A stretch of DNA of 64,000 bases from Maniola hyperantus (GCF_902806685.2 NC_048557.2:558001-622000), one strand, 5' to 3'; numbered from the stretch's first letter, positions 20,561 to 31,080 are shown. Numbers and translations are program-made. The notes: generated from the letters alone by a model not told the origin.

Positions 20561-20779
20561 ATATTCGTACAGGTATTTCTGGAGCCCCCTACAAAGGGAC
20601 GGAGGTCCTTTTAGCCGAGCGTAATCACCTAAGTGTTCCTGAGCAGGCTTAGACCCCTTCAAGTAGAAGGGAAAAGATGGGATGAAAAGATACATACAAA
20701 AAGTTCACGATTGAGCCTAAAATACTTTTCTTTTGAAACTCTCCGATGGTTTTAATGAGCACTGTATAGCTGAAACGTA

Positions 20780-20895
20780 AGTCATCATCATCATGATCAA
20801 CCCATAGCCGGCTCACTACAGAGCACGGGTCTCCTCTCAGAGTGAGAAAGGTTTTGGCCGTAGTCTACCACGCTGGTCATGTGCGGATTGATAGA
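20780..20895 (-). repeat. tRNA-derived SINE, tail only
   Basis: ATCAACCCATAGCCGGCTCA and GTAGTCTACCACGCTGGTCA are the reversed tail of the same family. Confidence 0.55.
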
Positions 20896-20911
20896 ATTCT
20901 ATGTATATAAT

Positions 20912-21266
20912 TAGCTTATGCCCGCGACTTCGTCCGCGTGGACTACTCAAATTTTATTTAAAATCTCTTTAACTATGAGATTTTAACATATGAGCTTAAT
21001 AAAATATGTCATACTGCTAATTGCAAAAATATTAACTACAAAACTTCTTTATAGACACTTCAAAACTGACAGACTTTCATACAAATTTGAAACCCCTATT
21101 TTACCCCTTTAGGGGTTGCATTTTGAAAAATCCTTTCTTAGCGGATGCCTACGTTATAATAGCTATCTGCATGCCGAATTTCAGCGTGATCCGTCCAGTA
21201 GTTTGAGCTGTGCGTTGATAGATCAGTCAGTCAGTCAGTCACCTTTTCCTTTTATAAATATAGATA
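20912..21266 (-). mobile_element. Helitron-like type B, long variant
   Basis: Terminal hairpin CCGCGACTTCGTCCGCG, then about 125 bp of extra AT-rich DNA, then the usual body and (GTCA)n. The extra segment is absent from other type B copies. Confidence 0.6.
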
Positions 21267-21279
21267 GAAGATAGATAAA

Positions 21280-21465
21280 ACTTTAAATTTTCATGGCGGC
21301 CATTTTGAAATTTATATCAATTGTTGTTACAGCAGCAATAAAAATACACATTCTGTGAAATTTTGAACTCGAGATACAGCCCGCTGACAAACGGACGGAC
21401 GGACAGCGGAGGCATATAGTGATAGGGTCCCGATGGCACTCTTCGTGTACGGAATGCTAAAAATT
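21280..21465. repeat. (GTCY)n-type element, 3' half
   Basis: TGTTACAGCAGCAATAAAAA, ACGGACGGACGGACAGCGGA and GTACGGAATGCTAAAAA match the subtype at 32.9 kb. Confidence 0.5.
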
Positions 21466-21521
21466 TAGAAGCACGAATTCCTGATTTCATTATTCTTTAC
21501 TCTGATTGCATAATTCAGAAG

Positions 21522-21778
21522 TCTAAATATATAAAAGGAAAAGATGACTGACTGACTCACTGGTGTATCAACGCACAGCTCAAACGGATGGACGGGACGA
21601 ACGGATCGGGCTGCAATTTGGCATGCATATAGCTATTATGACGTAGGCATCCGCTAAGAAAGGGAAATTAGTTTAGCATCCGCTAAGAGAGGATTTTTGA
21701 AAATTCAACCACTAAGGGGGTGCAATAGGGGTTTGAAATTTGTGTAGCCCACGCGGACGAAGTCGCGAGCATAAGCTT
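21522..21778 (+). mobile_element. Helitron-like type B with internal duplication
   Basis: It starts TCTAAATATATAAAAGG. CATCCGCTAAGA occurs twice because of a short internal duplication. The end is AAGCTTC in place of CTAG. Confidence 0.6.
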
Positions 21779-22004
21779 CGTATAGTCTTATATAATATGC
21801 AAGTGCTACATGCGATGAATCGATCTACACCGCGTTGGACTGTTTACATAACCCACTCTTTCAAAAAGCCAATATTCAGCTGAAAATCAGGCTTGAAAAT
21901 ACGACTTTCCAGCTCTAAACTGCAAGCCTTTGATGAACTCTTGAAAAGATGCATTTTAAATTTTTGTATAATATGCTTAGTTTTTGGGTTGGTTTCATAC
22001 CTGA

Positions 22005-22600
22005 AGGACGGAATCCTATATATTACTAAGCCTCATCTGTCCGTCCGTCTGTCAATCCATTTGTCTGTCAGCGGACTGCATGTTATGAACCGTAAGTAAT
22101 AGGTAGGGAGTTGAAATGTGTGTATTTCTATCCCCGCTATAGCAACAATTAATAATAAAAGCTCAGAGTCACTCAGCGGGCGATGGAGAGAGCTATGCTT
22201 GGAGTTTCTCTACGTGATCAAATCAGAAATGAGGAGATCCGATAGAGAACTAGAGTAACCGACATAGCTCAATGGGTTGCGAAGCTGAAGTGGCAATGGG
22301 CAGGGCACATAGTTCGTACAACCGATAGACGTTGGGGTCCCAAGGTGCTGGAATGGCGACCTCGCACCGGAAGACGCAGTGTTGGAAGAAAACCCCCCTC
22401 TAGGTGGACGGACGACATCAGACGAGTCGCAGTGAGCTGCTGGACTCAGGCGGTGCAAGACCGTGGCGTGTGGAAGTCCCTACAAGACACTTATGTCCAG
22501 CAGTGGACGTCTATCGGTTGATGATGATTATGATGATAGTTAAAAAAAACGGCAAATTTCATGAAAATGGAACCGCTGACCTTCCGAAATAGGAGTCCGA
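22005..22600. repeat. (GTCY)n-type element fragment interrupted by RTE
   Basis: GTCCGTCCGTCTGTCAATCC and CGCTATAGCAACAATTAATA precede, and AAAATGGAACCGCTGACC follows, an RTE fragment. The reading is tentative because the two sides do not join cleanly. Confidence 0.35.
22170..22535 (+). pseudogene. RTE-type LINE, C-terminus and tail
   Basis: The plus strand encodes 'RAMERAMLGVSLRDQIRNEE', an in-frame stop, then TDIAQWVAKLKWQWAGHIV and a C-terminal tail ending in a GATGAT repeat (22.52 kb). The stop and truncation show that it is dead. Confidence 0.8.
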
Positions 22601-22988
22601 CGTCTTAAACACAAAATGCTATCACCTACCAAATTAATGATGAAATTATATTTTTACCAATTAGTGATGAAAAAATTTGGAAATTTGAGAGGAAAACTTT
22701 GCGTTTTGCATGTTTTACTGCCACGCACCATCGGTTGAGTTCAAAAATGATTTGAAGTGAGTGGATTCGGTATGCACTGACGCTTCGGAAAATTGATGTT
22801 TTTATTAATTAATGCTTTTCAGTTCAACGTTCCGGTTGATTCATTGGCTTGAATGAAAGGATTTCTACTCATTTGAAATTGCAATAACCAAATTAATCAA
22901 CGTAGCAATGAACGCAGCATTATTTACTACCTTAAATTAATAACCACTGAACCCAACATACCCCTTTTTGTTAAAATGAATCAGTACC

Positions 22989-23199
22989 CATATTATTATA
23001 AATGCGAAAGTGTGTTTGTTTGTTGGTCTGTCCTTCAACCACGTCGCAACGAAGCAACGGATAGACGTGTTTTTTGCATGGGTATAGCTTAAGACCTGGA
23101 GAATGACATAGGCTACATTTATCCTAGAAAATCAAAGAGTTCCCACGGGATTTTTAAAAACCTAAATCCACGCGGAGGAAGTCGCGAGTATCAGCTAGT
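22989..23199 (+). mobile_element. Helitron-like type A
   Basis: 5' ATTATTATAAATGCGAAAGT, GTTTGTTTGTTGGT, the TTTTGCATGGGTATAG block, 3' hairpin CGCGGAGGAAGTCGCG and the final CAGCTAG. Confidence 0.65.
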
Positions 23200-23855
23200 A
23201 TTAGATAATTGTTAAAATTTTGGAAGAAATCAAGCCGACGACTGGGAGCTTTTATCGAATGAATCCATGTCATTTCAGTCAACCAAAACTTTTTCAAAAA
23301 GACTTTCATAGACCTTTCTTGATTCCAATACCTACGTAATGAATTAACCAGTAGGTACATAATGTTTTGAAATACTTACCTATCTCTACGTTAAAGTACT
23401 CAATAAAAGTACCAAACGGTAAATAAACGATTTTAAAAGAGTTTCGTCGATCTTTCAACCAATCAAAAGGCTCGAGAGGCAAAAATTTAGTAGAAAAATC
23501 ATATTTCAACCTCGATTTTCATTTTTCAGCAAAGCGTCGGTTTGATTCTGAGCGAATGGATTCGATATGTGTTTGCTTTAGCACTTTTCCAATTGGTCCT
23601 TTCCTGGAAAATGTTTTTCCGTTCTCTTTGAATAGTTTTAGTCAAATTAAGCAATGGTCACTTCTTCTCTCTTACGGCATTTTTCAGGCATTTTTTCACC
23701 TGTTGATGATATTACTTACTTGCCATTATTTTGCACTCTGCATTCGCTTTCAATTCCGTATATTTGTTTTTGTAATGTATTTTTTAATTATTTCGATGTC
23801 GAAATTTGTGTGCGAACTTTGTCCCCATAATAATTTCAGCCTGCGGACGTATTCA
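23200..23855. other. Unassigned DNA with a T-rich plus-strand frame
   Basis: A 119-codon plus-strand frame (23,556-23,915) encodes a Phe/Leu-rich peptide and runs into a Helitron-like element. Composition alone explains it, and I assign no gene. Confidence 0.4.
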
Positions 23856-23857
23856 AA

Positions 23858-24275
23858 CACTAGCTTATCATCTGCGTGGATTACACAAATTTCGTACCCC
23901 TATTTTAACCCCTGAGGGGTTGAATTTTCAAAAACCCTTTCTTAGCGGTGCCTACGTCATTTGGCAGGTAGGTGGGTCTTATAACTAGCTTTAGGGGAAA
24001 AATCTGAAAACCGTGAATTTGTGGTCACATCACACAAAAAAAATTAAATTGTGGTCATAAACTAATAATTAGTACCTATTTTCAATTTTCGAAGTAAGAT
24101 AACTGCCTATATCAAGTGGGGTATCTTATGAAAGGACTTCACTTGTACATTCAAAAACAATTTTTTATTTATTTTTAGGTATAATAGTTTGTGATTTATC
24201 ATGCAAAATGTCGATAAAATACGATTGTAATACGGAACCCTCAGTGCGCGAGTCTGACTCGCACTTGGCCGGTTC
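23858..24275. mobile_element. Chimera: Helitron-like type B fused to (GTCY)n element
   Basis: Type B reverse (CTAGCTTATCATCTGCGTGG to CGGTGCCTACGTCAT) changes at about 23,960 to the (GTCY)n body (TTGGCAGGTAGGTGGGTCTT), which runs to CGCACTTGGCCGGTT. Confidence 0.55.
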
Positions 24276-24689
24276 TTAGTTTTATGTTTAACAGTGTGTA
24301 TTTATTTATGACGAGAAATTAATTTTAATAAAGTACGTAGTTACTTTAGCTGAAATATTGATACGTAGGCAGATTTATTTGCAGGTCATCCAGACATTAA
24401 AAGAAATAACGTATTCTTACTGACTCGAAAATAAAGTTTGTTATATTGTATGGAAAAATCTACAAACGCGTCCTTGGAAATTGGAAAACTGGGACGAACT
24501 CAGTAACTATTGAATGTAGAAATATAACTATTTCAAGCGACTTTAACATCTTCGCTTCAATTCATCTTTTATTTTTCTTTTGACCTCATTATTTTGGAAT
24601 TAAGACTGGAGAGTTCATCTTTTTCAGAGTTCATCTTTTTCAATGCTTTGCTGTCTTTTTTAGGGTACCTAGTGCGACCTAGTTGCGAC

Positions 24690-24900
24690 AGCATAGGTAT
24701 CCTCTTTAGTCTAGTGGTTAGAATCTCCAAATGGCCGATGACGAAGTCCTAGTTTCGATTCCTGGGTCGGGTCACAAAATTGGTAATTATTGAGTTTTCT
24801 GTCGATAAATTCTCAGTGCTTGCCTGGAATTAAACAGTTGGCCATTTAATAAACACCTAGTTACTTATGAACTAATGCATATAATTGCGCCACATTTGCA
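24690..24900 (+). repeat. tRNA-derived SINE, divergent
   Basis: TTAGTCTAGTGGTTAGAATC resembles a pol III A box and TTTCGATTCCT a B box. It extends to CTTGCCTGGAATTAAACAG. It is not a functional tRNA because the arms do not pair. Confidence 0.5.
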
Positions 24901-25694
24901 TATGATATTTGTTCTTTAATGGCCCCCAAGCCTAACAATAATTAATACTTACTAAGTTTTTAACATAAATAGACTTTTTGCTACAAAAATAGAGAAAGAG
25001 AAAGTGAGATAGAAATCCGGATATTAAAAATGTTTCAGTCAATGGCTTTTTAAATTAAAAGCTAACGCCAAAGGGTAAATGTGAATTTGACTTCAAAGAA
25101 GACGAATAATATATCAACACCATGCAAAAAGGTCGGGGTTGGATATACCGAGAGAGGTCTTCAAAATATTTTGCTGAGAAATATAATATGAGGATATTTT
25201 TAGAACCTCTCTCGTGTAGATGTAAAATAGAACCTTCAATATAGAATGTACAGGATACTAAAAGGATCACATCCTTTTCAGGATCCGTTAGTCAATAACT
25301 TTCACGTGTCATACACACAAAATTCAACTAAAAATCCTTGCCAAAAAACGAACTTTTTCTAGGTCACAAGAACATAGTAAACTGCAAGTACGTGTTAGAA
25401 TAAACTAAGGACAGTTATTGGACTGTAAATTAGATTTAAAAATTAATCATAAGTAGAAGTTTAAGCTAGAATAATATGACTTATTAGCCCATAGGCTAGA
25501 TGGTAGTAGTAATAAAGCTGCCATTTTATAATGGTGCTTTATGGTAGGAAAAAAAAACGAACTATGAAACTTGTGGTATGTATGATCACTTAGCAACTTC
25601 AAGCAAGTTTAGATAGCTGCAAAGTGTCGCTACTAGATGGCATTAACAGTCGCTTAAGTACTCAGTGAACATACACATCACAAGTTTCGTCACT

Positions 25695-25800
25695 GGCAGT
25701 AAGCGTGGCCTAGCGTGCAAGGCGTCGGGCGCGAACACAGAAGACGTAGGTTTGAATCCTGCCGGTCCGCAATTTTTGATATGTATCTATTTAAAACAAG
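25695..25800 (+). repeat. tRNA-derived SINE, second family
   Basis: The A-box-like GTGGCCTAGCGTGCAAGG and the B-box-like GGTTTGAATCC come before CTGCCGGTCCGCAATTTTTG. A 5'-truncated relative is inserted at 47.43 kb. Confidence 0.55.
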
Positions 25801-25804
25801 ATGA

Positions 25805-25948
25805 TGCGTGGATTTCGGTTTTTAAAAATGTCTTTCCCCGGGATCCAAGATATATATGTACCAAATTTCGTCAAAATAGTTAGAACGGATGGGCCGTGAA
25901 AGGCCAGCAGACAGACACACTTTCGCATTTATAATATTAGTATGGATT
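25805..25948 (-). mobile_element. Helitron-like type A, 5' half
   Basis: CCCCGGGATCCAAGATATAT, GATGGGCCGTGAAAGGCCAG, then ACACTTTCGCATTTATAAT. Confidence 0.55.
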
Positions 25949-26324
25949 ATTTAGAAATTTCCTAGGGATAACCTAACCCGTAGGTTTAACTGGTATCCTT
26001 TATATTCTCTAATCCAATTCTATAGTAGGAAGGTCGCCTTAGTAGTCTGAACAAAATTACCTACATACCAGACTATACTATAGTTCGTCAAACGCCACAA
26101 GCGTTTTTGTTTAGTCAAGAGGAATTTCTCAATATCTTCTTGAGACATAAACTTGCTTCGTCAAAAACTTTTGTCAACCCGAGCTTTATAAATTGTGCTA
26201 CATAAACTTGTATCGAAAAAGTTTTAAGTCTTGGTTTTAACTCGGCAGATGAGTTTGGTTTACGCACAAAATTATACTCGAACGCAGTTTTACATAAAGT
26301 TTACATAAATCTTTATCTATCATC

Positions 26325-26436
26325 ATCATCAACCGATAGACGTCCACTGCTGGACATAGGTCTCTTGTAGGGACTTCCACACGCCACGGCCTTGCGCCGC
26401 CTGAATCCAGCGGCTCTCTGCGACTCGTCTGATGTA
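26325..26436 (-). repeat. RTE-type LINE, 3' tip
   Basis: It contains CATCATCATCAACCGATAGA and CTGGACATAGGTCTCTTGTA, the 3' end seen at 58.33 kb, truncated after about 110 bp. Confidence 0.65.
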
Positions 26437-26465
26437 AATCTTTATCTATACCTACTTATAATAAA

Positions 26466-26712
26466 CTAGCTGATGCCCGCGACTTCGTCCACGTGGATTA
26501 AGGTTTTTAAAAATCCCGTGGGAACTCATTGATTTTCCGGGATAAAAAGTAGCCTATATCCTTCCCCGGGATGCAAGCTATCGCTGTTCCAACGTCAAAA
26601 TCGGCTGAACCGATGGGCCGTGAAAGGCTAGCAGACAGACAGACAGGCAGACAGACAGATAGACGGACGGACAGACAGACACACTTTCGCATTTTTAAAA
26701 AAAATATTAGCC
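26466..26712 (-). mobile_element. Helitron-like type A, complete, with (GTCY)n-like tract
   Basis: CTAGCTGATGCCCGCGACTT to the CAGACAGACAGGCAGACAG tract and CACACTTTCGCATTT. A SINE lies immediately beyond. Confidence 0.65.
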
Positions 26713-26872
26713 TTGTTAATTATGACTAATATTCCCCTTTCCCCTCCAATTAAGCGTAAAGCTTGTGCTAGGAGTGGGTACGACAATAGTGCAACGGTTG
26801 GGGTTTGAACCGCCAACCTTTCGGAATTCAGTCCGCTCCTTAACCGTTGAGCTATTGAGGCTCTTTATTAGT
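26697..26872 (-). repeat. tRNA-Phe-like SINE
   Basis: Minus strand: CCTCAATAGCTCAACGGTTA (A box), a 'GACTGAA'-type anticodon-stem region, GGTTCAAACCCC (B box), then a 3' region with AATATTAGTCATAATTAAC. Other copies are at 28.05 and 52.26 kb. Confidence 0.65.
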
Positions 26873-26892
26873 ACGGACTAGATTTTTTTTCA

Positions 26893-27085
26893 GATACTAG
26901 CTGCCCCGGCGAACTTCGTACCGCCTAACAGTCGATTCTTTTTCAGGATTTTTTTTAAATTTTTCTCTCCATAAGAACCATCCTCGTACTTCAAGGAATA
27001 TTATAAAAAAAGAATTAGCGAGATCGGTTCAGCTGTTCTCGAGATTTGCGATCAGCAACACATTTAGCGATTCATTTTTAACCGA
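26893..27085 (-). mobile_element. Helitron-like type E
   Basis: CTAGCTGCCCCGGCGAACTT start on the plus strand (3' end of the element) to GCGATTCATTTTTA. It is followed by ACCGACTTCAAAAAAAGGAG, a common repeat also at 30.2 kb. Confidence 0.6.
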
Positions 27086-27329
27086 CTTCAAAAAAAGGAG
27101 GAGGTTCTCAATTCGTCGGAATCTTTTTTTTTTTATGTATAGAGACCAGACAAGGAAGCAAATCGCTTCGTAACGAGTCCGTGGATACTTAGATCCCAGT
27201 GGGCTCACAATACATGATCCGGTAAAAGTTGCTCCCTAGTGAATAGATATCAGGAAGATCAAAGGAACTACCGCAAAGGAAATATCACTTTTCTTCGGTA
27301 TTTTTATTGTGTAAATACAGACACATGCA

Positions 27330-27752
27330 GGTTTCTTAAATCCGAAAACCGTGGATTTGTGGTTAGTTATATCACACAAAAAAAATTAAAATGTGTTTAT
27401 GAAGAAATAATTAATTATCATCATCATCAACTATCAACTAATAGACGTCCACGGCTGGACATAGGTCTCTTGTAGGGACCTATACACGCCACGGTCTTGC
27501 GCCAGCTGAATCCAGCGGCTCCCTGCGACTCGTCTGATGTCGTCCGCCCACCTAGTGGGGGGTCTTCTAACGCTGCGTCTTCCGGTGCGAGGTCGCCATT
27601 CCAGCACCTTGGGACCCCAACGTCTATTGGTTGTACGAACTATGTGCCAAGCCCATTGCCACTTCAGCTTCGCAACCCGTTGAGCTATGTCGGTTCTCTA
27701 GCTCTCCTACGGATCTCCTCGAATAAACGAATAATTAGTATTTTCAATTAGC
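27330..27752. repeat. (GTCY)n-type fragment hosting an RTE insertion
   Basis: CACACAAAAAAAATTAAAAT up to 27,418 and ATAATTAGTATTTTCAATT after 27,727 are adjacent parts of one element. An RTE tail lies between them. Confidence 0.5.
27418..27727 (-). pseudogene. RTE-type LINE, C-terminus
   Basis: A reversed RTE C-terminal end with a CATCATCATCA tail, CAGCTGAATCCAGCGGCTCC and TGCCACTTCAGCTTCGCAAC. 5'-truncated. AATAAT-type sequence at both edges may be the target duplication. Confidence 0.75.
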
Positions 27753-27918
27753 CTTTCACGGCCCATCCGTTCAACCGATTTTGATGAAATTTGGTACAGC
27801 GATAGCTTGCATCCCGGGGAAGGACATAGGCTACTTTTTATCCCGGAAAATCGAAGAGTTCCCATGGGACTTTTAAAAAACCTAAATCCACGCGGACGAA
27901 GTCGCTATCATCTAGTTA
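27753..27918 (+). mobile_element. Helitron-like type A, 3' half
   Basis: GCCTTTCACGGCCCATCCGT, CCGGAAAATCGAAGAGTTCC, CGCGGACGAAGTCG, end ATCTAG. Confidence 0.55.
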
Positions 27919-28044
27919 TCTATATAGGTGCCAACCCGTAAAATCCGTTTAGCCTTTTAACCGTGAAAACTTAACAGACAGACAGACAGGCTGACACTTT
28001 CGAATTTACAGTATCAGTGTGCATATGGATGGATGTCCCGGACG

Positions 28045-28310
28045 TCTTTAGAGCCTCGATGGATCAACGGTTAAAGGAGCGGAATGGAATCCGAAAGTTC
28101 GCCGGTTCAAACCCCACTCGTTGCTTTAGAGCTTGTCCAGAAGGAGCGTATTCGCCGCGATTCTCTCGTGCGTATCACGCGCGACCGTTTTGCCCAGAAA
28201 GACCGTACCTACGCGCGAGCATTTGGGGACGGATATACGCTTAATTGGAGGGGAAAGGGGAATATTAGTTAGCATGATAAACTTAGCAAACTTAGCTTTT
28301 TCTTTAAAAG
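28045..28310 (+). repeat. tRNA-Phe-like SINE with extra central segment
   Basis: The head GCCTCGATGGATCAACGGTT and B box GGTTCAAACCCC are followed by about 95 bp absent from the other two copies (CCAGAAGGAGCGTATTCGCC). The shared 3' part (TTAATTGGAGGGGAAAGGGG) comes after it. Confidence 0.6.
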
Positions 28311-28611
28311 AAAAAAGTATTTGTATTCGTCCTTTCAGCATTTATAGTAACTTAGCTTTTTCCCAGCAGCCCTAATCTAGGTCTACCGAACAACTTATGA
28401 TTTTCTTTGACTTTGAAAGAAGTCCAGAAATCATGCTTGTATTAGGAATTAGGACCATTTATTACAACTGTCGGTGAACGTTACACGAAGTGAACGATAT
28501 TAATGTATTTTCTTGCGTTTTCTTGTAGTGCGTAGGGCTTTTCATTAGAACAGCCGAACTAGTACAAAGAGTATTGTACAATAGTGATGAATGGCGTACC
28601 TAAATGCAAAA

Positions 28612-28865
28612 ACCGGCCAAGTGCGAGTCTGGCTGAGATCTATAGAGCGCACTTTGACTTTGCTCAGACTTAAGATTGAGTTAAAATGAGACAGATTTAT
28701 GTGAGAGATATAGTTCTGTCTCGTTTAACTCTGTCTTAAGTCTAAGCTAAGTCAGAGTGCGATCTACAGATTTCACCCTCAGACTCGCGCACCGAGGGTT
28801 CCGTACTACAGACGTATTTTTTCGACATTTTGCAAGATAAATTAAAAACTATTGTCCGTAAAAAT
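28612..28865. mobile_element. (GTCY)n-type element head split by a fold-back hairpin
   Basis: AACCGGCCAAGTGCGAGTCT continues after 28,782 as ACTCGCGCACCGAGGGTTCC. Removing 28,631-28,782 restores the usual head. Confidence 0.65.
28631..28782. repeat. Fold-back hairpin family, copy 2 (CTGAGATC type)
   Basis: The arms start CTGAGATCTATAGAGCGCAC and close with the complementary GTGCGATCTACAGATTTCAC. The core holds GAGACAGATTTATGTGAG. It is nearly palindromic over 150 bp and nested in a (GTCY)n element. Confidence 0.7.
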
Positions 28866-28867
28866 AC

Positions 28868-28965
28868 ATAACTTGACCAGCGTGGTGGTTGATGGCCTAA
28901 ATCGTTCTCATTCTGAGAAGAGACCCGTGCTTAATAGTGGGCCGATGATGATGATGATGAATCTA
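28868..28965 (+). repeat. tRNA-derived SINE, tail
   Basis: GACCAGCGTGGTGGTTGATG, CTCATTCTGAGAAGAGACCC and a (GATGAT)n end match the SINE at 33.7 kb. Confidence 0.55.
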
Positions 28966-29015
28966 AACAAAATAAACAGACCAGGTACCACAACATACTA
29001 TTAAAGTTGTATATA

Positions 29016-29546
29016 TTAGGGCGGTTTCAGACTAGCGTGTTATACGCGCGTATAAGCTCGGTTTTGGAAGCGCATGTATACCAAATACCTGCACACATAA
29101 AAAATGTACACCCATTCAATGCATTTAAAACTGAATTAGCTGCTCACATTATGAGTAATGCGAATCACTTCGACAAATGCATTGAATGAGTACCTAAATG
29201 GCGAATATTTGTAAAATTTATTCTTAGAATTAAGTTCTCATGTAAGTGACTTTGTCTTTATGAGAATAAACGTCTTTAAACCTAAACCTATGTAGGCGCG
29301 TATAGGCGCGCCTTTTGGCACACGCTCAACTCGTACGAGCGTTGACGCGCTTCTGCTCGTATAAGCGCGAGCCGCGAGAGACACCTCCTTCATCACCACC
29401 GCACCGGTTCGAGCGAACACGCCGAAATATGCCTGTATACGCGCGTCCGGTTTTTTGAAGCGCGTATGTAGTGCGCGTGTAAGCGCGTATGCTGAAACGA
29501 CCGTATACGCGCAAAAAAATACGCAAGTCTGAAACCGCCCTAATAG
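29016..29546. mobile_element. TIR element (TTAGGGCGGTTTCAGACT) with TA duplication
   Basis: Inverted ends TTAGGGCGGTTTCAGACT and AGTCTGAAACCGCCCTAA are flanked by TA on both sides. The interior is rich in GCGCGTATA-like motifs in both orientations. TA targets suggest Tc1/mariner-type mobilisation. A LINE end is nested inside. Confidence 0.7.
29076..29287 (+). pseudogene. LINE reverse transcriptase C-terminus and polyA tail, nested
   Basis: It encodes the tail peptide 'IPAHIKNVHPFNAFKTEL', typical of the ends of LINE reverse transcriptases, then a 3' UTR with GAGAATAAACGTC and an AAACCTAAACCTA tail. ATGTA on both sides is a likely target duplication. Confidence 0.6.
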
Positions 29547-29596
29547 TGTAGAGATTATTAAAATCTCTTTGAAAACTGCTAATGTTTAAGTTAAAA

Positions 29597-29945
29597 AAAA
29601 AATTACAAAAAAAAAAATCCGACTTCGATACACAAACACTAAAAATTGAAAAATAATTTAATTTATTACTGAATATATTATGTATACAAGAGTTGATATA
29701 GTTCCATAATAATATTTTTGGTGCCGGTGCCAATTAGCTTCAGCTGCGCGAATCGTCTAGACTTTTTCTAGATCGTTCTAGATTTTTATGAGACTCCACA
29801 ATGGCACCTCATTGGCACCGACCCCAAAAAATATTATTATGGAACTATATCAACTCTTGTATACATAATATATTCAGTAATAAATTAAATTATTTTTCAA
29901 TTTTTAGTGTTTGTGTATCGAAGTCGGTTTTTATTTTTTTTGTAA
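29597..29945. repeat. Long inverted repeat, about 135 bp arms
   Basis: Left arm 29,597-29,734 and right arm 29,811-29,945 are almost perfectly complementary (for example GGAACTATATCAACTCTTGT on the right). They enclose a 76 bp spacer with TCTAGACTTTTTCTAGATCG. Confidence 0.8.
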
Positions 29946-30099
29946 AAAAAATTTATTTCACAATTTTTAGTGGCCCAATGGTAATAAAATATGCTATGCC
30001 TGGTTAAAAATCTACTGTTTACTAAGCTATTACACTGATCGCGAGCAATTTACTCTTATCCGTTGAGGAGTTCCATTATCTATCTTCGAAGATGTTCAT

Positions 30100-30290
30100 C
30101 AGATCTTCTCCAAATTTAAATGGGACCAACTTTGAAGTACACCCTTTCAAACAAAAAAAGAATTTTCGAAATCGGTCCAGGCGTCTTCGAATAATCGGGG
30201 AACATACATAAAAATAAAAAAAAATAAAAAAAAGATTCCGACGAATTGAGAACCTCTTCCTTTTTTTGAAGTCGGTTAAAAACGTAGAGC
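30100..30290 (+). repeat. Dispersed lepidopteran repeat (AAGTCGGTTAAAAA end)
   Basis: AATTTTCGAAATCGGTCCAG and GATTCCGACGAATTGAGAAC lead to TTTTTGAAGTCGGTTAAAAA. A reverse piece is at 27.08-27.14 kb. The class is unknown. Confidence 0.5.
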
Positions 30291-30479
30291 AAAATAGATA
30301 AGTTCAACTTATCTGACTGCATAATGTTTGTTGAATATAACTAACAGAGCTTAACCTTTGAACTCAGATATATATGATATTATAAATAGAAATTTTATGT
30401 TAACATAAAACTACACATAAATTGCTAATGTAAAAATTAATTCAATATCAAAGGAAAATACTATCTGCTACTGCTAAAG

Positions 30480-30545
30480 CTAAAAAAAACCGGTCAAGTG
30501 TGAGTCGGACTTGCACACAAAGAGTTCCGTACCATCGTTTAAGGT
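30480..30545. repeat. (GTCY)n-type element, head only
   Basis: CCGGTCAAGTGTGAGTCGGA and GAGTTCCGTACCATCG. Confidence 0.5.
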
Positions 30546-30617
30546 ATACCTAACAGTATTATGTAGTAGTGTAGGTACTGCAATTTAATTATGATCCTGC
30601 GCCATCTACCTATTTAG

Positions 30618-30780
30618 TAATTTTTTTTATAAAAATGGCAAGCAAACGAGCAGGTGCCTGTCACCTAATGTTAAGTGATTAACGCCGCCCATAAACATTT
30701 CCTGTACCAGAGGAACTACCACTGCGTTGTCGGCCTTTCAGGAATTTGTTGGTCCGCCCCTTAAATAACCCGAAAATTAA
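30618..30780 (+). repeat. Dispersed retroposon-like repeat, copy 1
   Basis: GTTAAGTGATTAACGCCGCC, CAGAGGAACTACCACTGCGT and GGTCCGCCCCTTAAATAACC. A related copy is at 55.44-55.60 kb. Confidence 0.5.
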
Positions 30781-30857
30781 TTTTCTCGTTAATTTAATTC
30801 GTTAACACATTTTAATTTTGTTTGTGATGTATCCATAAATTTACGATTTTCGGATTT

Positions 30858-31080
30858 TCAGGGTGCCGTACCTCAAAAGGAAAAAAAGGAACCCTTATAA
30901 GACCACTTCGTTGTCTGTCTGCCCGTATATAATACCTACCTACCTGCCAAATTTCGTGATTCTAGGTAAACGGGAAGTAACCTACAGGTTTTTTGACAGA
31001 CACGACAGACGGACAGACGTGCAGACAACAATGTGATCCTATAAGGGTTCCCTTTTCCTTTTAAGTCACGGAACCCTAAA
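30858..31080. mobile_element. (GTCY)n-type element in fold-back form
   Basis: Both ends carry the same terminus in inverted order: left GTGCCGTACCTCAAAAGGAA, right CCTTTTAAGTCACGGAACCC. The (GTCT)n and (CAGA)n tracts mirror each other. It looks like a head-to-head dimer. Confidence 0.6.

Noticed and set aside
23556..23915. 119-codon hydrophobic frame, possibly a receptor fragment
   Set aside because: Phe/Leu richness follows from T-rich DNA. It runs into a Helitron-like element and has no conserved motif.
29326..29733. 135-codon minus frame matching a plus frame at 29,801
   Set aside because: The match is caused by the long inverted repeat; the frame crosses a TIR element border.
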